A stretch of 64,000 nucleotides of DNA, from positions 62,001 through 126,000 of the forward strand of contig NZ_OBDO01000010.1 of the NCBI RefSeq assembly GCF_900215145.1. The letters run 5' to 3'. Of the stretch, positions 53,126 through 61,559 are shown piece by piece. Within the stretch, counting starts at the first letter, position 1; each line of letters begins with the position of its first letter. A model generated the notes under the pieces. The model ran no database searches. It saw only the letters and a program-made list of their open reading frames with translations, and had not been told where the DNA came from. Made by a program: the position numbers and the translations under genes. Origin of the DNA: Geodermatophilus sabuli. GTDB taxonomy: Bacteria > Actinomycetota > Actinomycetes > Mycobacteriales > Geodermatophilaceae.

Positions 53126-53610
53126 GTGTGCGGCCCATCCGCCCCGACGACGTCGCCGCCGTGGTCGGGCTGGTCCGGGAGCTCGCCGAGTACGAGAAGG
53201 CGGCGCACGAGGTCCGGTTGACCGAGGAGCAGCTGACCGCCGCGCTCTTCGGCGACTCCCCCAAGCTGTTCGGTCACGTCGCGGTGGCCGACGGCGACGA
53301 GGTCGTCGGCACGGCGCTGTGGTTCCTCAACTTCTCCACCTGGCGCGGGACCCACGGCGTGTACCTGGAGGACCTCTACGTCCAGCCCGGGCACCGCGGC
53401 ACCGGACTGGGCCGCGAGCTGCTGCGCAGCCTCGCCGAACTGTGCGTCGAGCGCGGCTACGACCGGCTGGAGTGGTCCGTGCTGGACTGGAACGCCCCCT
53501 CGATCGAGTTCTACCGGGCCGCCGGTGCCGTCCCCATGGACGAGTGGACCGTCTTCCGGCTCACCGACGACGCCCTGCGTGGTTTCGCCGCCGACCGGCG
53601 GTCGCGGTGA
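53122..53610 (+). CDS. GNAT family N-acetyltransferase, SAT-like
   Basis: This 162-residue GNAT has motif A in [20 protein letters not shown] and motif B in [20 protein letters not shown], plus [20 protein letters not shown]. This combination fits the diamine or spermidine acetyltransferase-like subgroup. ATGA overlaps pssA, and its stop overlaps the HAD gene as GTGA, so three gene products are translated together. The substrate is unknown. Confidence 0.85.
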   Translation: MSVRPIRPDDVAAVVGLVRELAEYEKAAHEVRLTEEQLTAALFGDSPKLFGHVAVADGDEVVGTALWFLNFSTWRGTHGVYLEDLYVQPGHRGTGLGRELLRSLAELCVERGYDRLEWSVLDWNAPSIEFYRAAGAVPMDEWTVFRLTDDALRGFAADRRSR

Positions 53611-54419
53611 GCGGCCCGGCGGACACCCGCGGCCACGTGCGCGCCGAGCGGCGGCCGGCCGAGTGCTGGCTCACCGACATGGACGGCGTCCTGGTGCACG
53701 AGGGCCACGCGCTGCCCGGCGCCGCGGAGTTCCTGCAGCGCCTGGTCGAGCGCGGGCGCCGGTTCCTCGTGCTGACCAACAACTCGATCTTCACCCCTCG
53801 GGACCTCGCGGCCCGGCTGGCTCGCTCGGGACTGCACGTGCCGGAGGAGTCCATCTGGACCTCGGCGCTGGCAACGGCGGACTTCCTGGCCACGCAACTG
53901 CCTGGGGGCTCGGCCTACGTCATCGGTGAGGCGGGCCTGACCACGGCGCTGTACGAGGTCGGCTACACCCTCACCGACACCGACCCCGACTACGTCGTCC
54001 TCGGGGAGACCCGCACCTACTCCTTCGAGGCCATCACGCGGGCCATCCGGCTGGTGGGCAGGGGCGCGCGCTTCATCGCCACGAACCCCGACGTCACCGG
54101 CCCCTCCCCCGAGGGCCCGCTGCCGGCCACCGGCTCGGTCGCGGCGATGATCACCAAGGCGACCGGCGCTGAGCCCTACTTCGTCGGCAAGCCCAACCCG
54201 ATGATGTTCCGCAGCGCGATGAACCGGATCGCGGCGCACTCGGAGTCGACGGTGATGATCGGCGACCGGATGGACACCGACGTCGTCGCGGGCATCGAGG
54301 CCGGGCTGGACACGGTCCTCGTGCTCACCGGCTCGACCCGGGCGGGCGACGTGGCGCGCTTCCCGTTCCGCCCGGGGCGGGTCCTGGACTCGATCGCCGA
54401 CGTCGTCGAGCTGGTCTGA
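53607..54419 (+). CDS. HAD-IIA family hydrolase
   Basis: This 270-residue HAD phosphatase has motif I in [20 protein letters not shown], motif II in [20 protein letters not shown], and motifs III/IV in [15 protein letters not shown] and [20 protein letters not shown]. It belongs to the NagD/PGP-like subclass with a C2 cap. Its substrate is probably a small phosphoester such as a sugar or glycerol phosphate. GTG at 53607 overlaps the GNAT stop. It ends at a hairpin. Confidence 0.92.
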   Translation: MSGPADTRGHVRAERRPAECWLTDMDGVLVHEGHALPGAAEFLQRLVERGRRFLVLTNNSIFTPRDLAARLARSGLHVPEESIWTSALATADFLATQLPGGSAYVIGEAGLTTALYEVGYTLTDTDPDYVVLGETRTYSFEAITRAIRLVGRGARFIATNPDVTGPSPEGPLPATGSVAAMITKATGAEPYFVGKPNPMMFRSAMNRIAAHSESTVMIGDRMDTDVVAGIEAGLDTVLVLTGSTRAGDVARFPFRPGRVLDSIADVVELV

Positions 54420-54456
54420 GACAGGACCCCTCCCCCACCCCGCGCTCGCTCGGGGC

Positions 54457-54474
54457 GGGCCCCCGGAGGGGCCC
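54457..54474. terminator. Bidirectional hairpin after the HAD gene
   Basis: GGGCCCC (54457-54463) pairs with GGGGCCC (54468-54474) around a CGGA loop, immediately before the stop of the convergent membrane-protein gene. It serves both strands. Confidence 0.65.
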
Positions 54475-54957
54475 TCAGCGGTCGGCGAAGGCGAGGCGCG
54501 CCTCGGGCGTGGCCAGCAGCCACAGCTCCAGGGCGACGAGGACCAGGAGCGGGACGCCGACCAGCGGACCGCCCCACTCGAACGCCGAGAAGTAGCCGAA
54601 CAGGCCGAGCAGGACCTGCAGCACGATGACCGGCCCCCGGGCCCAGCCGGACACCCGCCAGAGCCCGACCGTCGCCGCGGCGAGCAGCACGGCGAAGAAG
54701 CCGACGTAGACGACCTCGGCGAGGGCACGGCCCATGCTGTCGGGCGTCGAGGTGATGGTCAGGTAGAGCAGCACCAGCGCGACGACGCCGAGCGCGGCGG
54801 CCTCGACGGCGACGACGAGCGCGGCCCGGCGGACGGCCACCGGCGCCTCGGTCCGCGGCCGCGCGGGACGTGGCGCGGCCGGTTCCGCGGCGCCGCCGAG
54901 CAGCCGCTCGGCCAGCCGGCGCTGCCTCGGGGGCTGTGCTCCCGCCTCCTCCGTCAC
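54475..54957 (-). CDS. Integral membrane protein of unknown function
   Basis: This 160-residue protein has a charged N-terminus (VTEEAGAQPPRQRRLAERLL) and four helices at about 48-70 (ALVVAVEAAALGVVALVLLY), 78-100, 103-125 and 128-150, separated by short loops, with a final acidic tail. I do not recognise the family. GTG at 54957 is used because the upstream open frame overlaps the divergent dagK region. Confidence 0.75.
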   Translation of the reverse strand: MTEEAGAQPPRQRRLAERLLGGAAEPAAPRPARPRTEAPVAVRRAALVVAVEAAALGVVALVLLYLTITSTPDSMGRALAEVVYVGFFAVLLAAATVGLWRVSGWARGPVIVLQVLLGLFGYFSAFEWGGPLVGVPLLVLVALELWLLATPEARLAFADR

Positions 54958-55052
54958 GGCCGCGAGGGTACGCCGCCGCGGCGGCGGATCCCGGCCGCCG
55001 GGAGCCGTCCACGCCACGCCCGCTCCTCCCGGGGAGCCGGCCCGGCGCTGGT

Positions 55053-55058
55053 TAGCCT
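55053..55058 (+). promoter_or_regulatory. Leaderless-type -10 box of the diacylglycerol kinase
   Basis: TAGCCT ends 7 nt before the ATG at 55066, with no ribosome-binding site between, so the transcript probably starts at the start codon. Confidence 0.5.
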
Positions 55059-55065
55059 GACCGGC

Positions 55066-56088
55066 ATGCGTGCGCTCGTGGTGGCCAACCCCGCGGCGAC
55101 GACGACGAACCGCGACGTCCGCGACGACGTGCTCACCGCCCTGTCGGGCGAGCTGAAGGTGGACCTCGCCGAGACGACCCACCGCGGCCACGGGACCGCG
55201 CTGGCCCGTCAGTCCCGCGATGACGGCGTCGACGTCGTCATCGCCCTCGGCGGGGACGGCACGGTCAACGAGGTGGTCAACGGGCTGCTGCGCCAGGGAC
55301 CGGGTGAGGACGTGCCGCTGCTGGCCGTCGTCCCGGGCGGGTCGACCAACGTCTTCTCACGCGCCCTGGGGCGGTCCCGCGACCCGGTGCGGGCGGCCAG
55401 GGAGATCGCCGACTCGCTGCGGGCCGGCCGCACCCGGCGTATCTCCCTCGGGACGGCCAGCGCCCGCGGGGCGACCCGCGCCCCGGCCGTGCTGCCCGAT
55501 CCCGCCCTGGCTCAGCAGGCCGCCGACGCGGGAGCCGCGGCGCACCCGGAGTGGACCGAGCCCCGCTGGTTCGCCTTCAGCGCCGGGCTGGGCTTCGACG
55601 CCGACGTGATCGGCCGGGTGGAGGCGCAGCGGGCACGCGGCCGGCGGTCCACCGGGGCGCTGTACGTGGTGCAGGCGACCAGCGCGTTCGTCCTGGGACG
55701 CGAGCGGCGGGAGCCGGCGATGACCCTCGACCTGCCCGGGGAGCCGCCCCTGGACGGGCTGTTCCTCTGCCTGGTCTCCAACGTCTCGCCGTGGACCTAC
55801 CTCGGCGCCCGCCCGGTCAACCCGAGCCCGGAGGCCTCCTTCGACGCCGGGCTGGACGTCTTCGCGATGGGGCGCGTGGGGGTGTTCCGGATGCTGCACC
55901 ACGTGCGCCAGGTCTTCGCCGCCGAACCCGACGCCCGCGGGCGCGGGGTGCACCGGCGACACGACCTGGCCGGCCTGACCATCACCGCGCAGCGCCCCCA
56001 GGGATGGCAGGTCGACGGCGACCACCTGGGCACCGCGACGGGGCTGCGGTTGTGCAGCGTCGCTGCCGCGCTGCGCGTCGTCGCCTGA
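55066..56088 (+). CDS. Diacylglycerol kinase family protein
   Basis: This 340-residue lipid kinase has the nucleotide motif DVVIALGGDGTVNEVVNGLL and VVPGGSTNVFSRALG, the hallmarks of DAGK/DgkB-type enzymes. The C-terminal half supplies the lipid-binding sandwich (WFAFSAGLGFDADVIGRVEA, then GWQVDGDHLGTAT). It probably phosphorylates diacylglycerol and feeds phospholipid recycling alongside psd and pssA upstream. Length is slightly above DgkB because of an insertion at about 140-165. Confidence 0.9.
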   Translation: MRALVVANPAATTTNRDVRDDVLTALSGELKVDLAETTHRGHGTALARQSRDDGVDVVIALGGDGTVNEVVNGLLRQGPGEDVPLLAVVPGGSTNVFSRALGRSRDPVRAAREIADSLRAGRTRRISLGTASARGATRAPAVLPDPALAQQAADAGAAAHPEWTEPRWFAFSAGLGFDADVIGRVEAQRARGRRSTGALYVVQATSAFVLGRERREPAMTLDLPGEPPLDGLFLCLVSNVSPWTYLGARPVNPSPEASFDAGLDVFAMGRVGVFRMLHHVRQVFAAEPDARGRGVHRRHDLAGLTITAQRPQGWQVDGDHLGTATGLRLCSVAAALRVVA

Positions 56089-56477
56089 GTGCCCCGGACG
56101 TCGTCCGGAGCGCCCGCCGGCGGGGCGTCGGTCGACCCCCTCGGGGAACCGGCCGTTCTCGCAATCAGTGGTGTGACCTGCGTCTTTGCTCACGGCGGGC
56201 GAGTGTTGTCAACGCCGGGACCGTCGGATGGTCAGGTCGAGTGGCGTACCTAGCATGCCCGTGGTGAGCTTGCTCACGAGGGGTCGACCGAAGCCCTCGT
56301 TCTGCTTGACAGGCCTCCACGCCGTGAAAACATCGCGGACGGAAAGCAACCTGTCGGTAACAAATGCACGTAGTCGCTGTGCCATGGCGCTGGTCAATCC
56401 CGGTGCCGGCCTGCGGAGCGGTCCGAGGCCGGCGACTGATGCACCACACCGTAGACGACATCGAGGAGAACACCGCC
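56089..56477 (+). other. Long leader region of whiB1, no gene seen
   Basis: 389 bp separate the dagK stop from whiB1. It holds a small hairpin (CCGGAC/GTCCGG at 56094-56108), a TTGACA-like element at 56304-56309 and a TAGCAT at 56251-56256, but no -35/-10 pair of good spacing. The region is clearly less GC-rich around 56290-56375 (for example GTAACAAATGCACG), as expected of a regulated promoter region. Frames crossing it have no family features. Confidence 0.55.
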
Positions 56478-56729
56478 ATGGACTGGCGCCACCGCGCGCT
56501 CTGCCGCGACGAGGACCCGGAGCTGTTCTTCCCCATCGGGACGACCGGCCCGGCTCTCGGCCAGATCGAGCAGGCCAAGGGTGTGTGCCGGCGCTGCCCG
56601 GTCGTGGAGTCCTGCCTGGACTGGGCCCTGCGCTCGGGTCAGGACTCCGGCGTCTGGGGTGGACTGTCCGAGGACGAGCGGCGCGCACTCAAGCGGCGCC
56701 AGGCTCGCACCAGGGTCCGCACCGCCTGA
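56478..56729 (+). CDS. whiB1: WhiB-family iron-sulfur transcription factor WhiB1
   Basis: This 83-residue regulator has the four Fe-S Cys (ALCRDEDPELFF, then GVCRRCPVVESCLDWALRSG) with spacing C-x27-C-x2-C-x5-C, the GVWGG beta-turn and the basic tail RRALKRRQARTRVRTA. It binds a 4Fe-4S cluster that senses nitric oxide and interacts with the primary sigma factor. Its neighbour on the opposite strand is pdtaS, as in mycobacteria, which supports WhiB1. GAGGAG lies 9 nt before the ATG. Confidence 0.95.
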   Translation: MDWRHRALCRDEDPELFFPIGTTGPALGQIEQAKGVCRRCPVVESCLDWALRSGQDSGVWGGLSEDERRALKRRQARTRVRTA

Positions 56730-56784
56730 GCACACCGCACGCCGGCGTCCGGGCTCCCCGCTCGGCACCGCAGTACTGAGTGGT

Positions 56785-56820
56785 CGCGAGGCCGGTCCGG
56801 GTCCCCGGGCCGGCCTCGCG
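56785..56820. terminator. Bidirectional hairpin between whiB1 and pdtaS
   Basis: A 17-bp stem with one G-T pair (56785-56801 with 56804-56820) folds almost without a loop, between the convergent stops. It serves both genes. Confidence 0.75.
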
Positions 56821-56825
56821 GCCGT

Positions 56826-58310
56826 TCAGCGCCGGAGCCGGCCGGCTCCGGGCAGCGTCAGCACCACCTCGGTCCCCGGACTACCGCTGGACCACCCACC
56901 CATGCCGAGGCTGCCGCCGAGCTCGCTGGTGACGAGGGTCCGCACGATCTGCAGGCCCAGCCCGTCACTGGCAGCGACGTCGAACCCCTCGGGCAGGCCG
57001 CGCCCGTCGTCGCGCACCCGCACGACCAGGTCGTCGCCGTCGCGCTCGGCCACGAGCTCGATGCTGCCGGGTTGCCCCTCGGGGAACGCGTGCTCGGCGG
57101 CGTTGTGCAGCAGCTCGGTGACGGCGAGCACCAGCGGCGTCGCCGCCACGGCCGGCAGTTCACCGAACTGGCCCACGCGCCGGGTACAGGCGGCGGGGCC
57201 GATCGACGTCAGGTCACCCAGCATCGGCAGCACCTGGTCCAGCACCGCGTCGACGTCGACGACGTCCTCCCGGCTGCCGGCCAGCGTCTCGTGCACCACC
57301 GCGATGGACGACACCCGGCGAACCGACTCCTCCAGCGCCGCCCGTGCGGCGGGTTCGGTCATGCGCCGCGCCTGCAGCCGCAGCAGGGCGGCCACCGTCT
57401 GCAGGTTGTTCTTCACCCGGTGGTGGATCTCCCGGATGGTGGCGTCCTTGGTGAGCAGTGCGCGGTCCCGGCTCCGGACGTCGGTCACGTCGCGCACCAG
57501 GACCAGCGCCCCCTCCTCGCCGCCGGGCGCCTGCAGCGGGAGCGCCCGGACCAGCATCGTGGCGGCCGGGCCCTCGACGTCCATCGGATCCGGGAAGCGC
57601 CCGGCGACGGCGGCCCGGATGCCCGCCGCGACCGCCTCCCCCGCGACCCGGTCGGCCGCCGCGTCGCGGGTGAGGCGGGCCAGGTCCGCGCCGACGACGT
57701 CCCCGGTCACCCCCATGCGACGGTAGGCCGACAGCGCGTTGGGGCTGGCGTAGGCGGCACAGCCGCTCCCGTCCAGGCGCACCAGCCCGTCACCCACGCG
57801 GGGGCTCAGCTCGGCGTCCAGCAGCTTCTCCGGCGGGAAGGTGCCCGCCGAGACCATCAGGCAGAGGTCGGCGGCGATGTCGAGGTAGGTCAGCTCCAGC
57901 GTCGACGGCGACCGGGTCGCCGCCAGGTTCGTGTCCCGGGCGAGGACGGCGACCACCACGCCGTCGTGGCGGACGGGGATGACCTCGCGGCGACGCGGGG
58001 CCACGCCCGACCAGTCCGGCTCCCCCTCCGTGACCGGACGGCCCTCCCGGTGGGCGACGTCGAAGGGCTCTGCGGGGAGGCCCTGCGCCTCCGTGCCGAC
58101 GAGGTCCTCCGGCTGGCTGGTCGGCGCCGTCAGCGGCCGTACCTGCGCCACGCACCACCACCCGCCCGACGACAACGGCACCCACAGCGTGAGGTCGGCG
58201 AAGGACAGGTCGGCCAGCAGCTGCCAGTCGGCCACCAGCCGGCGGGCGTGGTCGACCTGGGCGGGGGCGGAGGCCGCGCCCCGGGTGAGGCGTTCGGAGA
58301 GGCTGCTCAT
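56826..58310 (-). CDS. pdtaS: PdtaS-type sensor histidine kinase
   Basis: This 494-residue soluble kinase has an N-terminal GAF-like domain (about 1-150), a PAS domain (about 160-280) and a HisKA_2 kinase. The phospho-acceptor lies in TIREIHHRVKNNLQTVAALL at about 291-310, and the ATPase in VTELLHNAAEHAFPEGQPGS and VRDDGRGLPEGFDVAASDGL. It normally phosphorylates the ANTAR regulator PdtaR, which is not in this window. It is soluble, with no membrane segment. ATG 58310 begins the GAF domain. Confidence 0.92.
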   Translation of the reverse strand: MSSLSERLTRGAASAPAQVDHARRLVADWQLLADLSFADLTLWVPLSSGGWWCVAQVRPLTAPTSQPEDLVGTEAQGLPAEPFDVAHREGRPVTEGEPDWSGVAPRRREVIPVRHDGVVVAVLARDTNLAATRSPSTLELTYLDIAADLCLMVSAGTFPPEKLLDAELSPRVGDGLVRLDGSGCAAYASPNALSAYRRMGVTGDVVGADLARLTRDAAADRVAGEAVAAGIRAAVAGRFPDPMDVEGPAATMLVRALPLQAPGGEEGALVLVRDVTDVRSRDRALLTKDATIREIHHRVKNNLQTVAALLRLQARRMTEPAARAALEESVRRVSSIAVVHETLAGSREDVVDVDAVLDQVLPMLGDLTSIGPAACTRRVGQFGELPAVAATPLVLAVTELLHNAAEHAFPEGQPGSIELVAERDGDDLVVRVRDDGRGLPEGFDVAASDGLGLQIVRTLVTSELGGSLGMGGWSSGSPGTEVVLTLPGAGRLRR

Positions 58311-58381
58311 GGTGATCCGAGCGTAGGTCGGCGCCCCTCCCCCGCCCCTGCAGGCTCCGGCCCCCGGGGCGGGGCCGCACC

Positions 58382-58387
58382 TAGGCT
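58382..58387 (+). promoter_or_regulatory. Leaderless-type -10 box of the GNAT at 58394
   Basis: TAGGCT ends 6 nt before the GTG at 58394, with no ribosome-binding site. It is the best example of this pattern in the window. Confidence 0.55.
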
Positions 58388-58393
58388 GATGGG

Positions 58394-58897
58394 GTGGCCT
58401 CCCCCGCCCAGCCGCCCGTGTCCGTCGAGGACGCCCGCCCCGGGGACTTCGCCCACATCGCCGAGCTGACCGTCCGCGTGTACACCGACGGCGGGCTCGC
58501 CCCGCCCGAGTACACCGCTGTTCTGGCCGACGTCGGAGGCCGGGCGACGCGCGCCGAGCTGCTCGTGGCCCGGGCGGCCAGCGGGCAGGTCGTGGGCAGC
58601 GTGGCGCTGGTGCTCGACGGCGAGTTCGGCGAGGTGCTCGAGTCCGACGACGAGGCCGGCTTCCGCATGCTCGTCGTCGACCCGGCGGTGCGGGGTCGGG
58701 GCATCGGCGAGCTGCTGGTGCGGAGCTGCCTGCACCGAGCCCGGGCGGCCGGGAAGCGGCGGATGGTGCTCTCCACCGACCCACGGATGACCGCCGCCCA
58801 CCGGCTCTACGAACGCCTGGGCTTCACCCGGCTGCCGTCCCGGGACTGGTCTCCCCTGCCCGGGGTCGGCCTGATGGTCTACGCCCTGGACCTCTGA
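58394..58897 (+). CDS. GNAT family N-acetyltransferase
   Basis: This 167-residue protein has motif A in FRMLVVDPAVRGRGIGELLV and motif B in MTAAHRLYERLGFTRLPSRD. The N-terminus begins VASPAQPPVSVEDARPGDFA, directly at a leaderless-type start. It is divergent from pdtaS with 83 bp between. The acceptor substrate is unknown. Confidence 0.85.
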   Translation: MASPAQPPVSVEDARPGDFAHIAELTVRVYTDGGLAPPEYTAVLADVGGRATRAELLVARAASGQVVGSVALVLDGEFGEVLESDDEAGFRMLVVDPAVRGRGIGELLVRSCLHRARAAGKRRMVLSTDPRMTAAHRLYERLGFTRLPSRDWSPLPGVGLMVYALDL

Positions 58898-58903
58898 CCG
58901 GGT

Positions 58904-59449
58904 GTGTCCCACCTCTGCGGGCGCGGTCTACGGTTCGGCGGTGGGTCCTCGCCGACCGTCCGGCCGGCTCGGGTCGAGGACGCCGCACAGATGGCGCGCG
59001 TGAACGTGCGGTGCTGGCGAGAGACGTACCGGGGACTCGTGCCGGACGCGGTGCTCGACGACCCGGGGTTCGTGGCCGCTCGGGAGCGGTTCTGGACGGC
59101 CGCGTTGACCGACGAGCGCTTTCGCGAGAACCGCGTGGCCGTCGCCGAGCGGGACGGCGAGCTGGTCGGGATCGCCATGTCAGGGCCGCCCTTGGACGCC
59201 GGGGCGGAGTGGGCGCGGCAGCTGTACGTGCTCTACGTGCATGCGGCCGACCACGGCACGGGTGCTGGGCCGGCACTGATGGAGGCGGTCGTCGATCCGG
59301 AGGAGTCGGTGGCGCTGTGGGTGGCCGACCCCAACCCCCGTGCCCAGGCGTTCTACCGCAAGCACGGCTTCGTTGCCGACGGGACGACGCAGGTCGAGAG
59401 CGGGGTACGGGAGATCCGCCTGGTCCGCGGTCTGCCGCACCGTCGGTGA
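58904..59449 (+). CDS. GNAT family N-acetyltransferase, start uncertain
   Basis: This GNAT of about 181 residues has TVRPARVEDAAQMARVNVRC, WRETYRGLVPDAVLDDPGFV, the acetyl-CoA loop region AGAEWARQLYVLYVHAADHG and motif B DPNPRAQAFYRKHGFVADGT. The first domain residues begin near 58955. GTG at 58904 is the only in-frame start, six bases after the previous stop. A TACGGT at 58929 sits 6 nt before a GTG at 58941 that is in another frame, which could mean a frameshift or a chance match. Confidence 0.8.
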   Translation: MSHLCGRGLRFGGGSSPTVRPARVEDAAQMARVNVRCWRETYRGLVPDAVLDDPGFVAARERFWTAALTDERFRENRVAVAERDGELVGIAMSGPPLDAGAEWARQLYVLYVHAADHGTGAGPALMEAVVDPEESVALWVADPNPRAQAFYRKHGFVADGTTQVESGVREIRLVRGLPHRR

Positions 59450-59478
59450 GCCGGCTCGCGGGCGGGCCCCGGCCGGCG

Positions 59479-59700
59479 TCAGTCGTCGACGGTCGCGATG
59501 AGGTCGCCCTCCTGGAGCACCTCGCCCTCCACGACGTGCAGCTCGCGCACCGTCCCGGCCCGCTCGGTGAGGACGGGGATCTCCATCTTCATGGACTCGA
59601 GGATCACCAGGGTGTCGCCGGCGGCCACCTCGCTGCCCGGTTGCACGAGCACCTTCCAGACGCTCGACACCATCTCGGCGTGGATCTCCTCGACCGCCAC
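59479..59700 (-). CDS. Biotin carrier protein (biotin/lipoyl attachment domain)
   Basis: This 73-residue domain has the biotinylation motif VILESMKMEIPVLTERAGTV, with Lys in MKM as the acceptor, and the flanking beta-strands VSSVWKVLVQPGSEVAAGDT and VVEGEVLQEGDLIATVDD. It is a stand-alone carrier. GTG at 59700 has GGAGG 5 nt upstream; ATG 59733 adds 11 residues. It follows the degenerate biotin carboxylase gene on the same strand. Confidence 0.92.
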   Translation of the reverse strand: MAVEEIHAEMVSSVWKVLVQPGSEVAAGDTLVILESMKMEIPVLTERAGTVRELHVVEGEVLQEGDLIATVDD

Positions 59701-59751
59701 CGGCACCTCCCTCGCTGACCTGCGTCCATCCAAGCACGCAGGTCGCCGCGG

Positions 59752-60795
59752 TCAGCTGCCCGGCGCGGTGCCCCCCGCCAGCCGTTCGAGCACCTGGCAG
59801 ACCTCGGGCCCGTCGTGGGGCACCCCCGTCTCGGGCAGGCCGGTCAGCGCGTTGCCGGCCGCGCGGGCGGCGGTGGCGGTGTCGGGCCCGTTGGCGCTCA
59901 CCGTGGCCAGCAGGGCGTCGTACCAGCCGTCGAGCCGGTCCCCGGGCTCGTAGCCGCTCACGGCCACCACCTCGACGCCGTCGTCCCCGCCCCGCCGCCC
60001 ACCGGACTCGGGCAACCGGCCGGTGACCCGACCGGCCTCCCCCGGCGGCAACGTCGACCGCAGCTGGACGACGACGGCCTTGCGCGGCGCCCGCCCGGGC
60101 CCCGGCTCCGCCGCGACACGGCCGCCGGCGGCGCTGCGCAGGGCCAGTTCGACCGCGTCCACCCCGTGCGCGCGCTCCAGGACCGCCATGTCCAGGGAGA
60201 AGCCGGCCGCCACCTCCGCCAGCGCGCCGTCGGGTGCGATACCGACCGTGACCAGCCCCCGCCAGCCCACCTCGGCCAGCCGCTTGGCGGCCGCCGGCAG
60301 CTCGACCGGCTCGTCGGGTGTCCAGGAGACCCGGGCGATGCCGGCGGCGCGGTCACGGCGGACCGGCGTGGTGTGGTGCAGGCCGGAGTCGGTGACCCAT
60401 CCCAGGAAGCCGCGTTCGCTGGCCGGCTCGACCCCGTCACCGCCCAGCCGCTCGAGCACCGCCGCGGACGGCCCGACCCAGGTGAGACCGGCGGCGACGA
60501 CCGCCCCGGCCAGCCGGGCGTTGCCGGCCAGTGCCGGCGGGACGGGGAGGACGGCGGCGGCCCCGCTGCGCCGGGCGGCCTCGACGATGCGGTCGACGGC
60601 CAGGTAGGACTCCGCGGCCGGCGCCGGCCCGAGCAGCACCGCGTCGTCGGCGAGCCGGACGTGCCGGGCGGAGCGGTCGGCCTCGGAGTGGACGGCGACC
60701 GTCTTCACGTCCAGGCGGGAACAGGCCGCCATCACCGCGCAGGCCGCGGGCCCCCGACCCGCCACGAGGACGCTCTCGATCCCGACCTGTGCCAC
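59752..60795 (-). CDS. Degenerate biotin carboxylase-like protein
   Basis: This 347-residue protein shares the biotin carboxylase N-terminal fold (SVLVAGRGPAACAVMAACSR, VHSEADRSARHVRLADDAVL, LGPAPAAESYLAVDRIVEAA) and the C-terminal fold (YDALLATVSANGPDTATAAR). The central ATP-grasp is missing or shrunk: HPGYGFLSEN reads PVPPALAGNA, and the EHPVTE box reads LERAHGVDAVE. It is unlikely to carboxylate biotin. GTG at 60795 has a GGGAGG upstream. Its partner is the adjacent biotin carrier. Confidence 0.75.
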   Translation of the reverse strand: MAQVGIESVLVAGRGPAACAVMAACSRLDVKTVAVHSEADRSARHVRLADDAVLLGPAPAAESYLAVDRIVEAARRSGAAAVLPVPPALAGNARLAGAVVAAGLTWVGPSAAVLERLGGDGVEPASERGFLGWVTDSGLHHTTPVRRDRAAGIARVSWTPDEPVELPAAAKRLAEVGWRGLVTVGIAPDGALAEVAAGFSLDMAVLERAHGVDAVELALRSAAGGRVAAEPGPGRAPRKAVVVQLRSTLPPGEAGRVTGRLPESGGRRGGDDGVEVVAVSGYEPGDRLDGWYDALLATVSANGPDTATAARAAGNALTGLPETGVPHDGPEVCQVLERLAGGTAPGS

Positions 60796-61013
60796 CGTGC
60801 CGGCCCTCCCCAGTGGTGCGATGTGCCGCTCCCAGCCTGACCCGTCACCGGGCCGGACCGCCACAGGGGAACGGGCACCAGGTCCGGGCGTGAGAAGCTG
60901 GGAGGCGTCAGCTTGACGGGTTCCCCGGTACCGCGCACACGCGGGTCCCGGGCGCCTGCGGCACCAAGGGCCCGACGCGGGCCCGCACCGGCGATGAGGA
61001 GAGGAGGGCAGCG

Positions 61014-61088
61014 ATGTCCAAGCGTGGACGCAAGCGGCGCTCCCGCAAGGGGAACAAGGCCAACCACGGCAAGCGGCCCAACGCGTGA
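61014..61088 (+). CDS. 50S ribosomal protein bL37
   Basis: This 24-residue protein starts MSKRGRKRRSRKGNKANHGK and ends RPNA. It matches the tiny basic bL37 found in mycobacterial ribosomes, with the conserved ANHGKRPNA end. The ATG follows AGGAGGG at optimal spacing in a run of GAGGAGAGGAGGG. It lies in the 431-bp gap between the divergent biotin carboxylase-like gene and the convergent rsrA. 60796-61013 is otherwise empty apart from a TTGACG near 60913. Confidence 0.88.
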   Translation: MSKRGRKRRSRKGNKANHGKRPNA

Positions 61089-61178
61089 CGACAGCCCCGG
61101 GAGCATCGAGCGAGCGCCAGCGAGCGAGGAGCGGACCGGGGCACGGAGTCCCGCCGGAAGGCACCGCGTGACGACGCG

Positions 61179-61212
61179 AGAGGCCCAGGACCCATCGGGG
61201 TCCTGGGCCTCT
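61179..61212. terminator. Bidirectional terminator between bL37 and rsrA
   Basis: A perfect 15-bp stem (61179-61193 with 61198-61212) has a 4-nt loop (ATCG) and serves the convergent bL37 and rsrA genes. 61089-61178 before it contains short GCGAGCGA-type repeats but no gene. Confidence 0.8.
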
Positions 61213-61226
61213 GGCGTTCGGCGGGC

Positions 61227-61559
61227 TCAGGCGGTGGGACGCTCCTGTGCCCGCTCCACCGTCAGCTTCTCGATGCTGACCTGCGTGCCGTCCTCCTCGA
61301 AGGAGACGGTGGTCAACTGCAGCTTGATCCGGTCGCGCAGACCGGGCGGCGGGGTGTCACCACCGCAGCGGCGGCGCACCAGCGCCTTGAACTCCTGCTC
61401 GATGCCGAACTGACGCAGACAGGGCGAGCAGTCCTCGAGGTGCTCGGCGATGACGTCGCGGCGGGCGTCGTCGGTCTCGTGGTCGAGGAACTCGAAGACG
61501 TGGGACAGGACGTCGTCGCAGGAGTGGATCTCGATCGGCTCGCCACGGTCCTCGCTCAC
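61227..61559 (-). CDS. rsrA: Mycothiol-system anti-sigma factor RsrA
   Basis: This 110-residue zinc-binding anti-sigma factor holds SigR inactive until disulfide stress. The ZAS motif is [20 protein letters not shown] (H-x3-C-x2-C), and an additional Cys lies in [20 protein letters not shown]. Oxidation releases zinc and SigR. The C-terminal part beyond about residue 70 is unstructured. GTG at 61559 overlaps the sigR stop as GTGA, which sets a close to 1:1 ratio. Confidence 0.94.
   Translation of the reverse strand: MSEDRGEPIEIHSCDDVLSHVFEFLDHETDDARRDVIAEHLEDCSPCLRQFGIEQEFKALVRRRCGGDTPPPGLRDRIKLQLTTVSFEEDGTQVSIEKLTVERAQERPTA

Noticed and set aside
56160-56200. CRP-like site upstream of whiB1 (TGTGA ... 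TCACG)
   Set aside because: The half-sites are spaced about 13 nt apart instead of 6, so the match to a cAMP receptor site is poor.
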